Source: Borrelia puertoricensis (GTDB taxonomy: Bacteria > Spirochaetota > Spirochaetia > Borreliales > Borreliaceae). Taken from it: 64,000 nucleotides of DNA. The DNA lies in the NCBI RefSeq assembly GCF_023035875.1, contig NZ_CP075379.1, positions 682,001-746,000 on the forward strand, given 5' to 3'. Shown here in pieces: positions 20,536 through 29,532 of the stretch. The first letter of the stretch is position 1. Every line of letters starts with the position of its first letter. Made by a program: the position numbers and the translations under genes. The notes beneath the pieces were generated by a model, which worked only from the letters and a program-made list of their open reading frames with translations, did not search any database and had not been told where the DNA came from.

Positions 20536-21282
20536 ATGTATAAATTAGTTTTAGTGCGTCATGGTGAGAGTGAATGGAATAAAGAAAATCTTTTTACAGG
20601 CTGGACTGATGTTAAGCTTTCTGAGAAGGGTATTTCTGAGGCTTTAGAGGGCGGTAGAGTTCTTAAACAAGAAAACTATTCTTTTGATATTGCTTTTAGT
20701 TCGGTATTGGTAAGAGCTAATGATACTTTAAATATTATTTTGCGTGAGTTAGGTCAATCTTATATTGATGTAGAGAAATCTTGGCGACTCAATGAGAGGC
20801 ATTATGGCGCTTTGCAAGGGTTAAATAAGGCTGAAACAGCTGAAAAATATGGAGAGGATAAGGTTTTAATGTGGAGACGTAGTTACGATATCCCTCCTAT
20901 GCCTTTAGAAGAATCTGATAAACGTCATCCAATTCATGACTTAAGATATAGAGGCATTCCTAAAAGTGAACTTCCTTCAACAGAATGTTTAAAGGATACT
21001 GTTGCAAGAGTTATACCGTATTGGACAGATAGAATTGCTAGAGCTATTATTGAGGGAAAAAAGGTTATTATTGCTGCTCATGGAAATTCTTTAAGAGCTC
21101 TTATTAAATATCTTGATAATATGAGTGATGATGATATTTTAAAGCTTAATATTCCTACTGGTATTCCTTTAGTTTATGAGCTTGATATTGATTTAAAACC
21201 TATTAAACATTACTATTTAGGTGATGAGGATAAGATTAAAGCGGCCATGGAATCTGTTGCTAATCAAGGAAAGAAAAAATAA
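20536..21282 (+). CDS. gpmA: 2,3-bisphosphoglycerate-dependent phosphoglycerate mutase
   Basis: A 248-residue glycolytic enzyme that interconverts 3- and 2-phosphoglycerate. RHGESEWN at residues 8-15 carries the phosphorylated His9, and the second catalytic histidine is in AAHGNS (about 182). The insertion [20 protein letters not shown] is typical of the cofactor-dependent class. The ATG has an AGGAG site. A TATAAT at 20484-20489 is a possible -10, without a clear -35. The gene is monocistronic and ends at a strong terminator. Confidence 0.97.
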   Translation: MYKLVLVRHGESEWNKENLFTGWTDVKLSEKGISEALEGGRVLKQENYSFDIAFSSVLVRANDTLNIILRELGQSYIDVEKSWRLNERHYGALQGLNKAETAEKYGEDKVLMWRRSYDIPPMPLEESDKRHPIHDLRYRGIPKSELPSTECLKDTVARVIPYWTDRIARAIIEGKKVIIAAHGNSLRALIKYLDNMSDDDILKLNIPTGIPLVYELDIDLKPIKHYYLGDEDKIKAAMESVANQGKKK

Positions 21283-21305
21283 GGAAGTTATAAAAAACCA
21301 TTGAT

Positions 21306-21345
21306 AAAAAGAGATTGTTTAAATTAATAATCTCTTTTTATTTTA
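21306..21345. terminator. Bidirectional terminator between gpmA and lysS
   Basis: Positions 21306-21316 and 21329-21339 form a perfect 11-bp stem with a 12-base loop, flanked by A and T runs on both sides. It lies 24 bases after gpmA and about 30 bases before the end of the convergent lysS, so it can serve both. Confidence 0.85.
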
Positions 21346-21369
21346 TTTGTAAGTCATTTATTATTGAAG

Positions 21370-22935
21370 CTAAATATAGTGTTTTGCAATTTCTTCAAAT
21401 TTTTGAATACCAATTGCTTTAATAAATCCTGCTAATTTCGGTCCTTTGTCTTTATTAATTAATATGTTGTAAATTTGTTTAAAGAATAATGGGGGTTCAA
21501 TGTTATTGCTTCTTGCGATATTATAAATTTCATCTTGAATTTCTTTTTCAGTGATATTGTTGAAATCTTTTTTTAAAAAATTTAGTAATTGTGTTACTCC
21601 TTGTTTGTTGCTATCCTTTAAGGATTCAGTGTTATCGAATGTGGTTCTTAGTGAAAATTTAAATTCTTCAGGTGCAAATTTTTTGATCCAGTTAATGCAA
21701 CATTCAATTTTGTTTATAAGTTTTTCTTTTTGGTTTTCTTTTACATCATTTAGAAGTTTAAAAATTTTGTCTTTGTCCCCTTCAAAAATTTGACAAATTA
21801 CACTTAAATGTCTAAAACCAATTTGATATGGAATTTCTTTATCTGGTGCTTTTGGTTGAGAGAGTTCATAAATTCTTTTAAAAGCTTCTTTTTTGTTTTC
21901 TTTAATATCGTCAATTCCATAATATACTCTTTCAAATTTGTCGTAATCTTCATAAATTTTTATTACATCAAGATCAAATGATATTGAAAATTCTGTGTTG
22001 GGTTTTGTTGATGCAAATAAGAATCTTGTAACTTCAGGAGTGTATATTTCAAGGACATCTTTTAATGACACGACATCTCCAGATGATGAAGATATTTTTC
22101 CACCACGTCCTTTGATTGATATGAAATCATACTGAAATGTTATGGGCGGAGTTCCTCCAAAAATTTTTACAATTTCTATTGAAGTGTCAAAACTTCCTCC
22201 ACTACTATGATGATCTTTTCCAGCAGGTTCAAAATCAACGTTTTCGTATTTCCATCGCATTGGCCAGTCGATTCTCCATGGAAGTTTTGCAGCCCATGTT
22301 TTTCTTAAATCGAGTGATTCCTTATTACCGCATTCGCAATGGTATTCAATAGAATAGCAATGATTATAATTTTTTACTGTTGTAGTATCTTTGTTGCATT
22401 TGGTGCAAAAAATGCTAATAGGGTACCAGTTGTCAGCTAGTTTTGTTGTTCTATGTTGATTAAGGACTTTTGCTATTTCATCTTTATGATCTAGTGCAAA
22501 CTTAATTTGCTTTGAGTAATCACTTGACATGTATTTTAGACTTTGATTTATAAATTCTGGCTTAATACCTACAATAGGTAGATATTTTTCGAATTCCACT
22601 TCGTTTGCTCTTGCATAGCTTGATTGATTGGTTTTGGTGTCAGGAACCCTTGTGATTGCTTGTCTTAAATGAGTGGTCAGTAATTCTTGATCAGGCATGT
22701 TCTTAGGTACTTTTCTAAATACATCATAGTTATCCCATGAGTATATAAATCTTACATTTTTGTTTGCATCTTTTAATGCTCTTGCTACAAGGTCAACGGA
22801 AATTACTTCTCTAAAGTTTCCAATATGCACAGTGCCTGATGGAGTAATGCCTGATGCGACTGTATATTTTTCCTTTTCACCTTTTTCTTCTATGATTTTT
22901 TTTGCATAAAAATCTGCCCAGTGTGCTGTTTTCAT
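21370..22935 (-). CDS. lysS: Lysyl-tRNA synthetase, class I (archaeal type)
   Basis: This 521-residue enzyme charges tRNA-Lys. It has the class I signatures: HIGN at residues 37-40 in place of HIGH, and KISSS from Lys280 in place of KMSKS. A zinc-ribbon-like insertion with two CxxC pairs lies at about 175-205. Most bacteria use the unrelated class II enzyme; spirochaetes including Borrelia carry this archaeal-type class I form. The ATG at 22935 has an AGGGG site and a near-consensus promoter at 22961-22989. The gene is complete and not linked to other tRNA genes. Confidence 0.97.
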   Translation of the reverse strand: MKTAHWADFYAKKIIEEKGEKEKYTVASGITPSGTVHIGNFREVISVDLVARALKDANKNVRFIYSWDNYDVFRKVPKNMPDQELLTTHLRQAITRVPDTKTNQSSYARANEVEFEKYLPIVGIKPEFINQSLKYMSSDYSKQIKFALDHKDEIAKVLNQHRTTKLADNWYPISIFCTKCNKDTTTVKNYNHCYSIEYHCECGNKESLDLRKTWAAKLPWRIDWPMRWKYENVDFEPAGKDHHSSGGSFDTSIEIVKIFGGTPPITFQYDFISIKGRGGKISSSSGDVVSLKDVLEIYTPEVTRFLFASTKPNTEFSISFDLDVIKIYEDYDKFERVYYGIDDIKENKKEAFKRIYELSQPKAPDKEIPYQIGFRHLSVICQIFEGDKDKIFKLLNDVKENQKEKLINKIECCINWIKKFAPEEFKFSLRTTFDNTESLKDSNKQGVTQLLNFLKKDFNNITEKEIQDEIYNIARSNNIEPPLFFKQIYNILINKDKGPKLAGFIKAIGIQKFEEIAKHYI

Positions 22936-22960
22936 AAATATTACCCCTATTTAAAACTTG

Positions 22961-22989
22961 ATTGTAGCATTCTATGTTTTTTGTTTCAA
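22961..22989 (-). promoter_or_regulatory. Sigma-70 type promoter for lysS
   Basis: On the minus strand TTGAAA (22989-22984) and TACAAT (22966-22961) are 17 bases apart, the optimal spacing. Transcription would begin about 20 bases before the lysS ATG. Confidence 0.65.
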
Positions 22990-23022
22990 GATTTTAAAGA
23001 GGTGTTTTAAGATGTTGTTGTG

Positions 23023-23895
23023 TTAATTGATTAAATTTTTAATTAGTTTAGGGTTTTTGTTCCAATTTTTTCTTAATTTTACTTGTAAGAATAAATCACA
23101 TTTTTTTTCAAATATTTCTGATATTATCTTTCTTGCTTCTTCTCCAATTGTTTTTATTCCTTTGCCTCCTTTGCCGACTATTATGCCTTTTTGACTCTCT
23201 ACGGCTACAATAATATTTGCTTTAATAAAAAGTTTGTTTTTTCTATCTTCTAAGATTTCGATCTCTATATATAAGGAATATGGTAGTTCTTCTTTGAGTT
23301 TTTTAATCGTCATGCCTCTAATTATTTCACTAATTCTTAAGTTCATTTCTTGATCTGTATAATATTCTTCTGGATAATAAAGAGGTCCTTCTTGGAGATT
23401 TTCATAAATCTTATCTTTGATTTCTTCAATATTGATTTTTTGTTCAGCAGAGATTTTTATAATATTGTCTTTTTTTATTCCTTTTTTTTCTAAAAATATC
23501 ATTATTTCTCTTTCTTTTGTTTTTTGAATATCAATTTTATTGATGACTACTAAGAAATTAATTTTGGATTTACTGATAATTGTTAATATTTCATTCTCTT
23601 CAATACCAGGTTCATCTTGAATATCAATTACATAAAGAATTAATTCTGTTTCTTTTATTGCAGAATGTACGTTATGCATCAGTGCTATATTGAATTGCTT
23701 TTTACTTAGGTGAAATCCCGGTGTATCTATGAAAATAATTTGACCCCTTTTATCTGTAAATATTCCTTTTATTTTGTTTCTAGTTGTTTGTGGTATGGAG
23801 GAAATGATTGATATTTGGTGTTCACATATTGAATTTAGAAGTGTAGATTTCCCTGTTGAAGGTCTACCTATTATTGATACAAATCCTGATTTCAT
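23023..23895 (-). CDS. era: GTPase Era
   Basis: A 290-residue GTPase that binds 16S rRNA near its 3' end during 30S assembly. The G domain shows GRPSTGKST at about residues 10-18, DTPG and NKID; the C-terminal KH RNA-binding domain has the [11 protein letters not shown] loop. Length and order of domains match Era. The ATG at 23895 follows a weak AGGAAG site. It is divergent from the zinc-ribbon gene that starts at 23984. Confidence 0.96.
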   Translation of the reverse strand: MKSGFVSIIGRPSTGKSTLLNSICEHQISIISSIPQTTRNKIKGIFTDKRGQIIFIDTPGFHLSKKQFNIALMHNVHSAIKETELILYVIDIQDEPGIEENEILTIISKSKINFLVVINKIDIQKTKEREIMIFLEKKGIKKDNIIKISAEQKINIEEIKDKIYENLQEGPLYYPEEYYTDQEMNLRISEIIRGMTIKKLKEELPYSLYIEIEILEDRKNKLFIKANIIVAVESQKGIIVGKGGKGIKTIGEEARKIISEIFEKKCDLFLQVKLRKNWNKNPKLIKNLIN

Positions 23896-23983
23896 TTTAG
23901 TCTTCCTATTTAAATATATTAATATATTTTATATGATAATTAATATATAAAATGTTTAAGTATTGTGTTTAAAGGATTATAGT

Positions 23984-24343
23984 TTGAAAAAAGTCAATTT
24001 TGAGGTTTTTTGTGAACATTGTGGGGGAAAGGTTGAGCTTAATAAGTCTGTGTGTTTAAATTGTCACTCTAAATTAGGTGATCTTGAATGTCCAAATTGT
24101 GGATATGTAGGAATTGTTTCTGCATTTGAGAATGGTTGTCCAAAATGTAATTATAGTCCTTTCGAGGAACAGTCTCAAGAGCGTATTTTTAGAATGAGAC
24201 AGAGAGCAAGATTTAAGGGAGCTAGAACTAATAATGATTTTTTAAAGTCGAGATTTTGTTTTGGATTTAATGTTAGTGTCATGCTTTATTTATTTGTGAG
24301 TTTTTTGCTAGTTTTGCTTTTTGTTTACATTCTTTTTTTCTAA
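23984..24343 (+). CDS. Zinc-ribbon protein with a C-terminal membrane anchor
   Basis: A 119-residue protein. The N-terminal half holds four CxxC pairs (Cys10/13, 24/27, 36/39 and 52/55), consistent with two zinc ribbons. A basic arginine-rich linker follows, then one C-terminal transmembrane helix of about 25 residues. The start is a TTG at 23984 with AAAGGA seven bases upstream; the frame opens 7 codons earlier without support. Zinc ribbons tethered in this way would face the cytoplasm. It precedes two small genes on the same strand. Function is unknown. Confidence 0.75.
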   Translation: MKKVNFEVFCEHCGGKVELNKSVCLNCHSKLGDLECPNCGYVGIVSAFENGCPKCNYSPFEEQSQERIFRMRQRARFKGARTNNDFLKSRFCFGFNVSVMLYLFVSFLLVLLFVYILFF

Positions 24344-24355
24344 GGATGAAGTCAT

Positions 24356-24763
24356 ATGGGAATTACAGTTTTTTATTTGTTTTCTGTTTTTTTATCTTTT
24401 AAGCTTGGAGAGAATGTTAAATTTGTTGAGGATAATGTTCGTCAAGCCTCTATTTTCTATTCTGATATTGAAGAAGTTGAATTTCCTTATGCTAAAACAC
24501 AAATTTTAAAATTTAAAGGTAAGGTTCCTATAAGGTATGCTTACTTTAGTTTTGATAACGATAGGCTTTATTCATATACTTTTGTTTTTGATAGAAAGTT
24601 GATTTCTCAATACTCTATTGTTCTTAGTGTCAGAGAAAAATTTGGCGATGCTACGGTTGTAACTCCTTTCAATTATATTTGGGATGTTGGTGATTCTATT
24701 ATTGCTTTGAATAGTAATATTTTAAGGATGACATTAAAGTCTTATGTTAATAAGGATCGTTGA
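24356..24763 (+). CDS. Small exported protein of unknown function
   Basis: A 135-residue protein that begins with a short hydrophobic stretch (about residues 3-15) that could be a signal peptide, though basic residues are lacking before it. The rest is a compact soluble domain with aromatic residues and no cysteines. The ATG at 24356 has AAGGA nine bases upstream. It ends 2 bases before the next gene, so the two are surely cotranscribed. I recognise no family. Confidence 0.7.
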   Translation: MGITVFYLFSVFLSFKLGENVKFVEDNVRQASIFYSDIEEVEFPYAKTQILKFKGKVPIRYAYFSFDNDRLYSYTFVFDRKLISQYSIVLSVREKFGDATVVTPFNYIWDVGDSIIALNSNILRMTLKSYVNKDR

Positions 24764-24765
24764 TC

Positions 24766-25194
24766 TTGAGAGCTCTTTTTGCATTAATTTTTTATATATC
24801 GTGTGCCAATCATGTATATGATAAAGAGATTATTATTAATGATACTAAATTTTTTGTTAAGCTTGCTCTTGATGAAGTTACTAGATCTAAAGGGTATATG
24901 GGAACTGAGAGTATAAATGAAAGTAATGGTATGCTTTTTGTTTTTAAAGAAGAGAAGAATTTATCTTTTTGGATGAAAGATACCTCTGTATCACTTGAAA
25001 TTGCTTATATTAATTCTGTAGGTGTTATTAAGGAAATTTATAGTTTAGTTCCTTTTTCACAAAGGGTTATAAATTCTAGGTATAAGGTCAAGTATGCTCT
25101 TGAGGTTCCGGAAGGTTCTTTTTCTAAATTTAAAATTAAGGTAGGTGACAGAGTGAAATTTAATTTTGATGTTAATTCTTTAAATGTAGAATAG
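24766..25194 (+). CDS. DUF192 family lipoprotein
   Basis: A 142-residue predicted lipoprotein. The TTG at 24766 is the best start, since AAGGA lies nine bases upstream while the TTG two codons earlier is too close to it. The protein starts with a very short signal ending in YISC (Cys at about residue 13). The mature part has the DUF192 features: RSKGYMG, then NGMLFVFKEEKNLSFWMKDT, a run typical of the family, and a C-terminal VGDRVKF. The molecular function of DUF192 is not established. It meets the convergent lipoprotein gene with no bases between the stops. Confidence 0.85.
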   Translation: MRALFALIFYISCANHVYDKEIIINDTKFFVKLALDEVTRSKGYMGTESINESNGMLFVFKEEKNLSFWMKDTSVSLEIAYINSVGVIKEIYSLVPFSQRVINSRYKVKYALEVPEGSFSKFKIKVGDRVKFNFDVNSLNVE

Positions 25195-25839
25195 TTACTC
25201 GGCTTTTATTTTTTGAAGTTCTTCTTCTGCATGGTCTTTCATTTTTTCTTCATTGTGTAAGGTATCATTATCAATTTCATTATATGTAGTTTTATTGACT
25301 TCTATGTCATTATCCTTTATTACCTTTTTAAAGATGGATATTGTTGCTGCGACTTCTTCAAGGGCATCGAGTAGAAAAGTTTCTTTTGCATTTTCTTCAG
25401 CTTTGATAATATATACTAAAGAATTATTGCCCCTTTCAGGATCATGAATGATTTCCCATGATCCTAAAACTCGGTTATTGTAGCTGTCACTCATTAGAGA
25501 TTCTGATATTTCTTGAATTTTGTTTGAATTGACATCGAATATTTCTACAATTCCAAATATTTCTCTTGTTTTTGAATTTTGATATGAATTTAGTTTTGAT
25601 CTGACTATTATTTCTATTTTTGTGTCATTGATGATTTTTGATACAATAAAATCATTTTCTTTGTCTATTCTGTATTCAATTTTGTTATTGTCAAGTATTT
25701 TTTTTATTTTTTTATCGTAGTTTACGTTTTTATCTTTGCAACTTATCAATGTTATGAGTATTAAAACGACAATAACTATGCTATATTTTAATTGATCGAT
25801 GTTTAAAATACTTATTTTTAACATTTTAGTACTTATCAT
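25195..25839 (-). CDS. Predicted lipoprotein of unknown function
   Basis: A protein of up to 214 residues with a hydrophobic signal ending in the lipobox LISC (Cys34 counted from the first ATG). The mature part is charged, with an acidic C-terminus rich in Glu, Asn and Lys. The start is unclear: a TATAAT on the minus strand at 25851-25846 leaves almost no leader before the ATG at 25839, and the second ATG at 25824 also lacks a binding site. No domain is recognised. It overlaps nothing and ends flush with the convergent DUF192 gene. Confidence 0.75.
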   Translation of the reverse strand: MISTKMLKISILNIDQLKYSIVIVVLILITLISCKDKNVNYDKKIKKILDNNKIEYRIDKENDFIVSKIINDTKIEIIVRSKLNSYQNSKTREIFGIVEIFDVNSNKIQEISESLMSDSYNNRVLGSWEIIHDPERGNNSLVYIIKAEENAKETFLLDALEEVAATISIFKKVIKDNDIEVNKTTYNEIDNDTLHNEEKMKDHAEEELQKIKAE

Positions 25840-25882
25840 GTAGTTATTATAGTTTAATTATAAGGATTTTTGAAGTAAGTTT

Positions 25883-26842
25883 ATGTATTTTAAGAGTAAT
25901 GATTATTCTTATACAGTTATTCAGTCTAAAAATAATTATGTGCAAAGGTCAACTTTTGGAATCTCTTTTGTAATTTTAAATAGGGGTACAAAAATTTTTA
26001 GAGAAGATTTATTTGGCTCTCTCTCTAATTTTGATTTTATCAGAGAAATTATTTCTATTGAAAAGCAAAGTAATAGAAGTTCTCTTCAATTTATTTCAGA
26101 GAGTTATGATAAATTGAAGTTTATTTTACTTTCTGATGATTTGAATTCTGGCGAAAAGGTCAACTTAGCTATGAAAGAATCCATTTGTAGTTTTGTTTTT
26201 GTGTTGCAAAGTGATATGTATTTGTTAAATCCTTTTTGGATTCCTAATATATTTGATGAAATAGTTAAAAAGAATGTGCTTCTTGTTGGTGGAGAGTTTT
26301 TTGACAAAGAAGAGGAAGTTGTTCCATCAGTTTTTATTCCCACTATTGATGAACAGTGGAAATTGAAGGTAATTTTGATAAATTCTGAGAGGGATTATGA
26401 GAAAAGTTTAATTACTATGGATTATTGTGGTCTTTACTCTAAAGAGAGATTTGTTCAACTAGGGGGGTTTGATAGAAGAATTAAAAATGAATATTTTCAA
26501 AGACTGGATTTTGGACTTAGGGCTATTTATTTCGGGGAAAGTGTCCATATCTATAGGAAACTTCGCATACAATATACCGCTTTAAATGTTCCAGAAGATT
26601 TGACAAAAAATAGAAGTTTTTTGATCTTTTTGCTTAAAAATTATGTTCCTATTTTTGTTGGAAATGGAATAAAATTTTCGTTCTTTAGATTTTTGAAACT
26701 ATGCTTAAGATATGGCATTAACCCTTTTAAATTTGGCAGAGAATTTAAAGAAATCAAACATGAAATTACTAAAAATAGTTTAAGGTTTAAAGGTGACTTA
26801 AAGAGTGCAATTGAACTTTGGGAAAATAATATTATTGATTAA
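25883..26842 (+). CDS. Glycosyltransferase-like protein (GT-A fold suspected)
   Basis: A 319-residue protein whose layout resembles family 2 glycosyltransferases. It begins with a beta-strand FGISFVILNRG, followed by a stretch with EKVNLAMKESICSFVFVLQSDM in which QSD could replace the metal-binding DxD, and later GLYSKERFVQLGGFDRRI then a region like the acceptor loop of GT-A enzymes. The C-terminal 80 residues are basic and partly hydrophobic, which may favour membrane association. No transmembrane helix is clear. It overlaps the downstream amidase by 38 bases, so a role in envelope sugar chemistry is plausible but unproven. Confidence 0.6.
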   Translation: MYFKSNDYSYTVIQSKNNYVQRSTFGISFVILNRGTKIFREDLFGSLSNFDFIREIISIEKQSNRSSLQFISESYDKLKFILLSDDLNSGEKVNLAMKESICSFVFVLQSDMYLLNPFWIPNIFDEIVKKNVLLVGGEFFDKEEEVVPSVFIPTIDEQWKLKVILINSERDYEKSLITMDYCGLYSKERFVQLGGFDRRIKNEYFQRLDFGLRAIYFGESVHIYRKLRIQYTALNVPEDLTKNRSFLIFLLKNYVPIFVGNGIKFSFFRFLKLCLRYGINPFKFGREFKEIKHEITKNSLRFKGDLKSAIELWENNIID

Positions 26843-27830
26843 TTTAATCTCTGTTTATCTGTTTTTAGAGGCTCAGGAAGTTGATTACGTTAACATTCTG
26901 GATTCACTTGATAGTAAATTTTTTAAGTTTAACTTTAATATTGCAAATGATATTCTTACAATTGAACATGAGAAGGGACATCTTAAGCTTAAAGTAGGTT
27001 TTGAATATGGTCTCTCATCTGTTGGTTATTATCTTTATGTAGATCCTATCCTTTTAAAGAATGGAGAGATTTTGATAACCAAGAGGGCTTTGATGCAGAT
27101 TGAAAATCATTTTAGAGCTTTGCAAAGTTATAGTAAACCACGAATAACGTCGATAGTAATTGATCCTGGTCATGGCGGACATGATAGAGGAGCTGTTGTA
27201 ACTCATAAAATCAATGAACATGATATTACCCTTTTAGAAAAAGATTTTGCTTTAACTTATTCTATGCATGTATATAAAATCTTGAGTAATTATTTTTTAG
27301 ACAGGAACATTTTATTAACACGTGTAGATGATGTTTTTGTGCCATTGCAAGATAGGTCTGAGCTTGCGAATGCAATTAAGCCAGATTTTCCACATAATGT
27401 TATATTTTTATCAATACATGTGAATAATGCGCCAAATCCTGAAGCTAGGGGAATTGAATTTTGGTATCTTCCCCAAGATTCTAAAAGAGAAGTTGTAAGA
27501 AATTTTAAAGGATATGATATTAGAGGTAATAGATACTTGAGGGAGCTTAATGATATACTAGATATTAAGTATAAGTATGAGTCAAAAAAATTAGCTGAGA
27601 TTTTATATGAGACTTTTATTGATGTTTTATGTGAGACCAAAATTCGATCAATTAGAGAAGAGCAGTGGTTTGTGATTAAAAATAGTAGTATGCCTGCTGT
27701 GTTAATTGAAATTGGGTTTTTATCTAACATTGCTGATGCTATGTTAATTTTGGATTACAATTATATGAGTAAGATAAGTATATTAGTGCTTAAATCTTTA
27801 ATTAGGTTTATTGAATTTTATGAAAAATAA
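26805..27830 (+). CDS. N-acetylmuramoyl-L-alanine amidase (Amidase_3)
   Basis: An exported zinc amidase that cuts the bond between N-acetylmuramic acid and the peptide stem of peptidoglycan. A hydrophobic signal (about residues 7-22) leads to a 95-residue N-terminal region and then the Amidase_3 domain: IDPGHGGHDRGAV with the first zinc histidine, SIHVNNAPN with the second, and the catalytic glutamate in VLIEIGFLSN. The start is a GTG at 26805 inside the upstream gene, with AAAGG 11 bases before; a TTG two codons later is an alternative. Length 341 residues. Probable roles are cell separation and wall remodelling around the periplasmic flagella. Confidence 0.9.
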   Translation: MQLNFGKIILLINLISVYLFLEAQEVDYVNILDSLDSKFFKFNFNIANDILTIEHEKGHLKLKVGFEYGLSSVGYYLYVDPILLKNGEILITKRALMQIENHFRALQSYSKPRITSIVIDPGHGGHDRGAVVTHKINEHDITLLEKDFALTYSMHVYKILSNYFLDRNILLTRVDDVFVPLQDRSELANAIKPDFPHNVIFLSIHVNNAPNPEARGIEFWYLPQDSKREVVRNFKGYDIRGNRYLRELNDILDIKYKYESKKLAEILYETFIDVLCETKIRSIREEQWFVIKNSSMPAVLIEIGFLSNIADAMLILDYNYMSKISILVLKSLIRFIEFYEK

Positions 27831-28332
27831 TTCTATTTATTATAGTTTTTTTAGTCGTAATGGGGCAAAATATTCATTTGAGATATTAATTGCACTTTTA
27901 TTGTTAAGTTTTCTATTTTCTTTATGTATGATTTTTTTAAATTATGAGAATATCTTCTTTAGGAAAGTTTTCTATTTTTATTGTGAAAATGAATTGATTG
28001 CTGATTTAAGATATTTAAAGGAGAAGAAAACCCTTAAAGAGAATTTGGATTTTTTAGTTAAAGATTTTCTATTGGGTAATAGTAGGGGTTTTTCTTTGCA
28101 ATTTGGCACAAGAAATGTAAAATTTTTGTATTCTTTTATAAGTAATGATGTTTATTTTATAAATCTTTCAAAAGAGTTTTATAATTCTTTTGAAAATGGT
28201 GGTTATAATGACTCTGGTAAACTGAAAGTAAATTTGTTTGTTAAATCTTTAAAAGAAACGATTGATTTTAATTATCCTGGAAATGTTAGAAAAGTTGTTA
28301 TTTTTATTGAGGGTTATGTTTTAAATGTTTAA
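27811..28332 (+). CDS. Unknown single-pass membrane protein
   Basis: A 170-173 residue protein with one strongly hydrophobic helix near the N-terminus (about residues 23-43) and a soluble basic domain predicted outside the membrane. Two starts are possible, TTG at 27811 and ATG at 27820; both overlap the end of the amidase gene, and the binding site is weak for either. It ends about 85 bases before flaA and is likely the last gene of the amidase transcript. I recognise no family. Confidence 0.7.
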   Translation: MNFMKNNSIYYSFFSRNGAKYSFEILIALLLLSFLFSLCMIFLNYENIFFRKVFYFYCENELIADLRYLKEKKTLKENLDFLVKDFLLGNSRGFSLQFGTRNVKFLYSFISNDVYFINLSKEFYNSFENGGYNDSGKLKVNLFVKSLKETIDFNYPGNVRKVVIFIEGYVLNV

Positions 28333-28417
28333 GGCATTTTTAGGCAATCTCGGGTATACTGTAAGTAAAAATTAAAAATAAAAAGCTATAAATTATTTTA
28401 TAGAAGGAGTTGATTTT

Positions 28418-29461
28418 ATGTCTAAAGTAAAAAATATTGTTTTTGTTTTATTTTTTCTTCTTTTCTTAACTTCTCTTTTTGGACAAGAAGTACCTGGAGC
28501 ATTATCAGGTGATAATGCTGTTAAAAATGAGCCTGGTGAGTTGGTTCTTGATTTTGCGGAACTTGCAAGAGATCCAAGCCCAACTAAACTTGATCTTACA
28601 GATTATGTTGAACTTGTGTATTCTGGGGCTTCAAATATTGTGAAGGCAGAAGATATGGTCTTAGATCTTGGAATAAGTAATTGGAATGTTCTTTTAACCC
28701 CTTCATCTAGAATGCAGGCTTATGTAAAAAATTCTGTTGTTGCTCCAGCTGTTGTTAAGGGTGAATCTAAAAGATATGCAGGAGATACAATCTTAGGTGT
28801 GAGAGTATTATTTCCAAGTCATTCTCAATCTTCTGCAATGATTTTACCTCCATTTAAGATTCCTTTTTATTCTGGAGAAGACGGCAATCAATTTTTAGGT
28901 AAAGGTTTAATTGACAATGTTAAGACTATGAGAGAAGTTAAGGTTACTGTTTACAGTTTGGGTCATGAAGTTGATCTTGAAGTTTTGTTTGAAGATATGA
29001 GTGGGATGGAATATGTTTATCCTTTGGGTACCTTAAGATTTAAAGGTTGGGCAGATTTGGTGTGGTCAAATCCTAATTATCTTCCAGGTATAAGTGCTAT
29101 AACAGGTAAAGATAATATTCCTAACTATCCTCTTCCTTCAAGTAAGATGAGATTTAAGGCGTTTAGAGTTTCAAAGTCTCATAGCTCAAAAGATCAGAAT
29201 TTGATTTTTTATGTTAAAGATGTAAGAGTTATTTATGATAAGTTAAGTGTTTCTTTGGATTCTGATATTGATAATGAATCTGTATTTAAGATTTATGAAA
29301 CACGTGGTGCAGAATCACTTCGAAAATTAAAAGCACAGGAAGCTCTTAAGAAAGTTTTAAAGATTAAAGAAAATGTGTCAATGCCAGATGAGTCTTTTCA
29401 AGATTTCTTAGAAAAGGGTAGTAATGATGAATCTGGAGCACCACGTACTAAAGAACAATAA
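28418..29461 (+). CDS. flaA: Periplasmic flagellar filament outer-layer protein FlaA
   Basis: A 347-residue exported protein that coats or accompanies the FlaB core of the periplasmic flagella. A signal peptide occupies about residues 1-22, with cleavage probably near FGQ. The mature protein shows the spirochaete FlaA pattern, including the RYAGDTILGVRV and FKIPFYSGED stretches. The ATG has an AAGGAG site. A TATACT at 28355-28360 is a likely -10 element; no -35 consensus is visible. In B. burgdorferi, from memory, flaA heads a sigma-70 operon with the che genes, and the same order is found here. Confidence 0.94.
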   Translation: MSKVKNIVFVLFFLLFLTSLFGQEVPGALSGDNAVKNEPGELVLDFAELARDPSPTKLDLTDYVELVYSGASNIVKAEDMVLDLGISNWNVLLTPSSRMQAYVKNSVVAPAVVKGESKRYAGDTILGVRVLFPSHSQSSAMILPPFKIPFYSGEDGNQFLGKGLIDNVKTMREVKVTVYSLGHEVDLEVLFEDMSGMEYVYPLGTLRFKGWADLVWSNPNYLPGISAITGKDNIPNYPLPSSKMRFKAFRVSKSHSSKDQNLIFYVKDVRVIYDKLSVSLDSDIDNESVFKIYETRGAESLRKLKAQEALKKVLKIKENVSMPDESFQDFLEKGSNDESGAPRTKEQ

Positions 29462-29532
29462 ATTTAATTCGTTAATAGGGCTGAATCTTTAAGATTTAGC
29501 CTCTATTAAGATAAAGTAGGAAAAATAAGCTA

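Noticed and set aside
27290..27730. 146-codon minus-strand open frame opposite the amidase gene
   Set aside because: It is a shadow of a well-supported gene with clear zinc motifs, and it has no binding site or family likeness.
27811..27930. Pilin-like N-terminus (FEILIALLLLSF) in the gene after the amidase
   Set aside because: The glycine-to-glutamate spacing of type IV pilins is off by one and no pilus assembly genes lie in the window.
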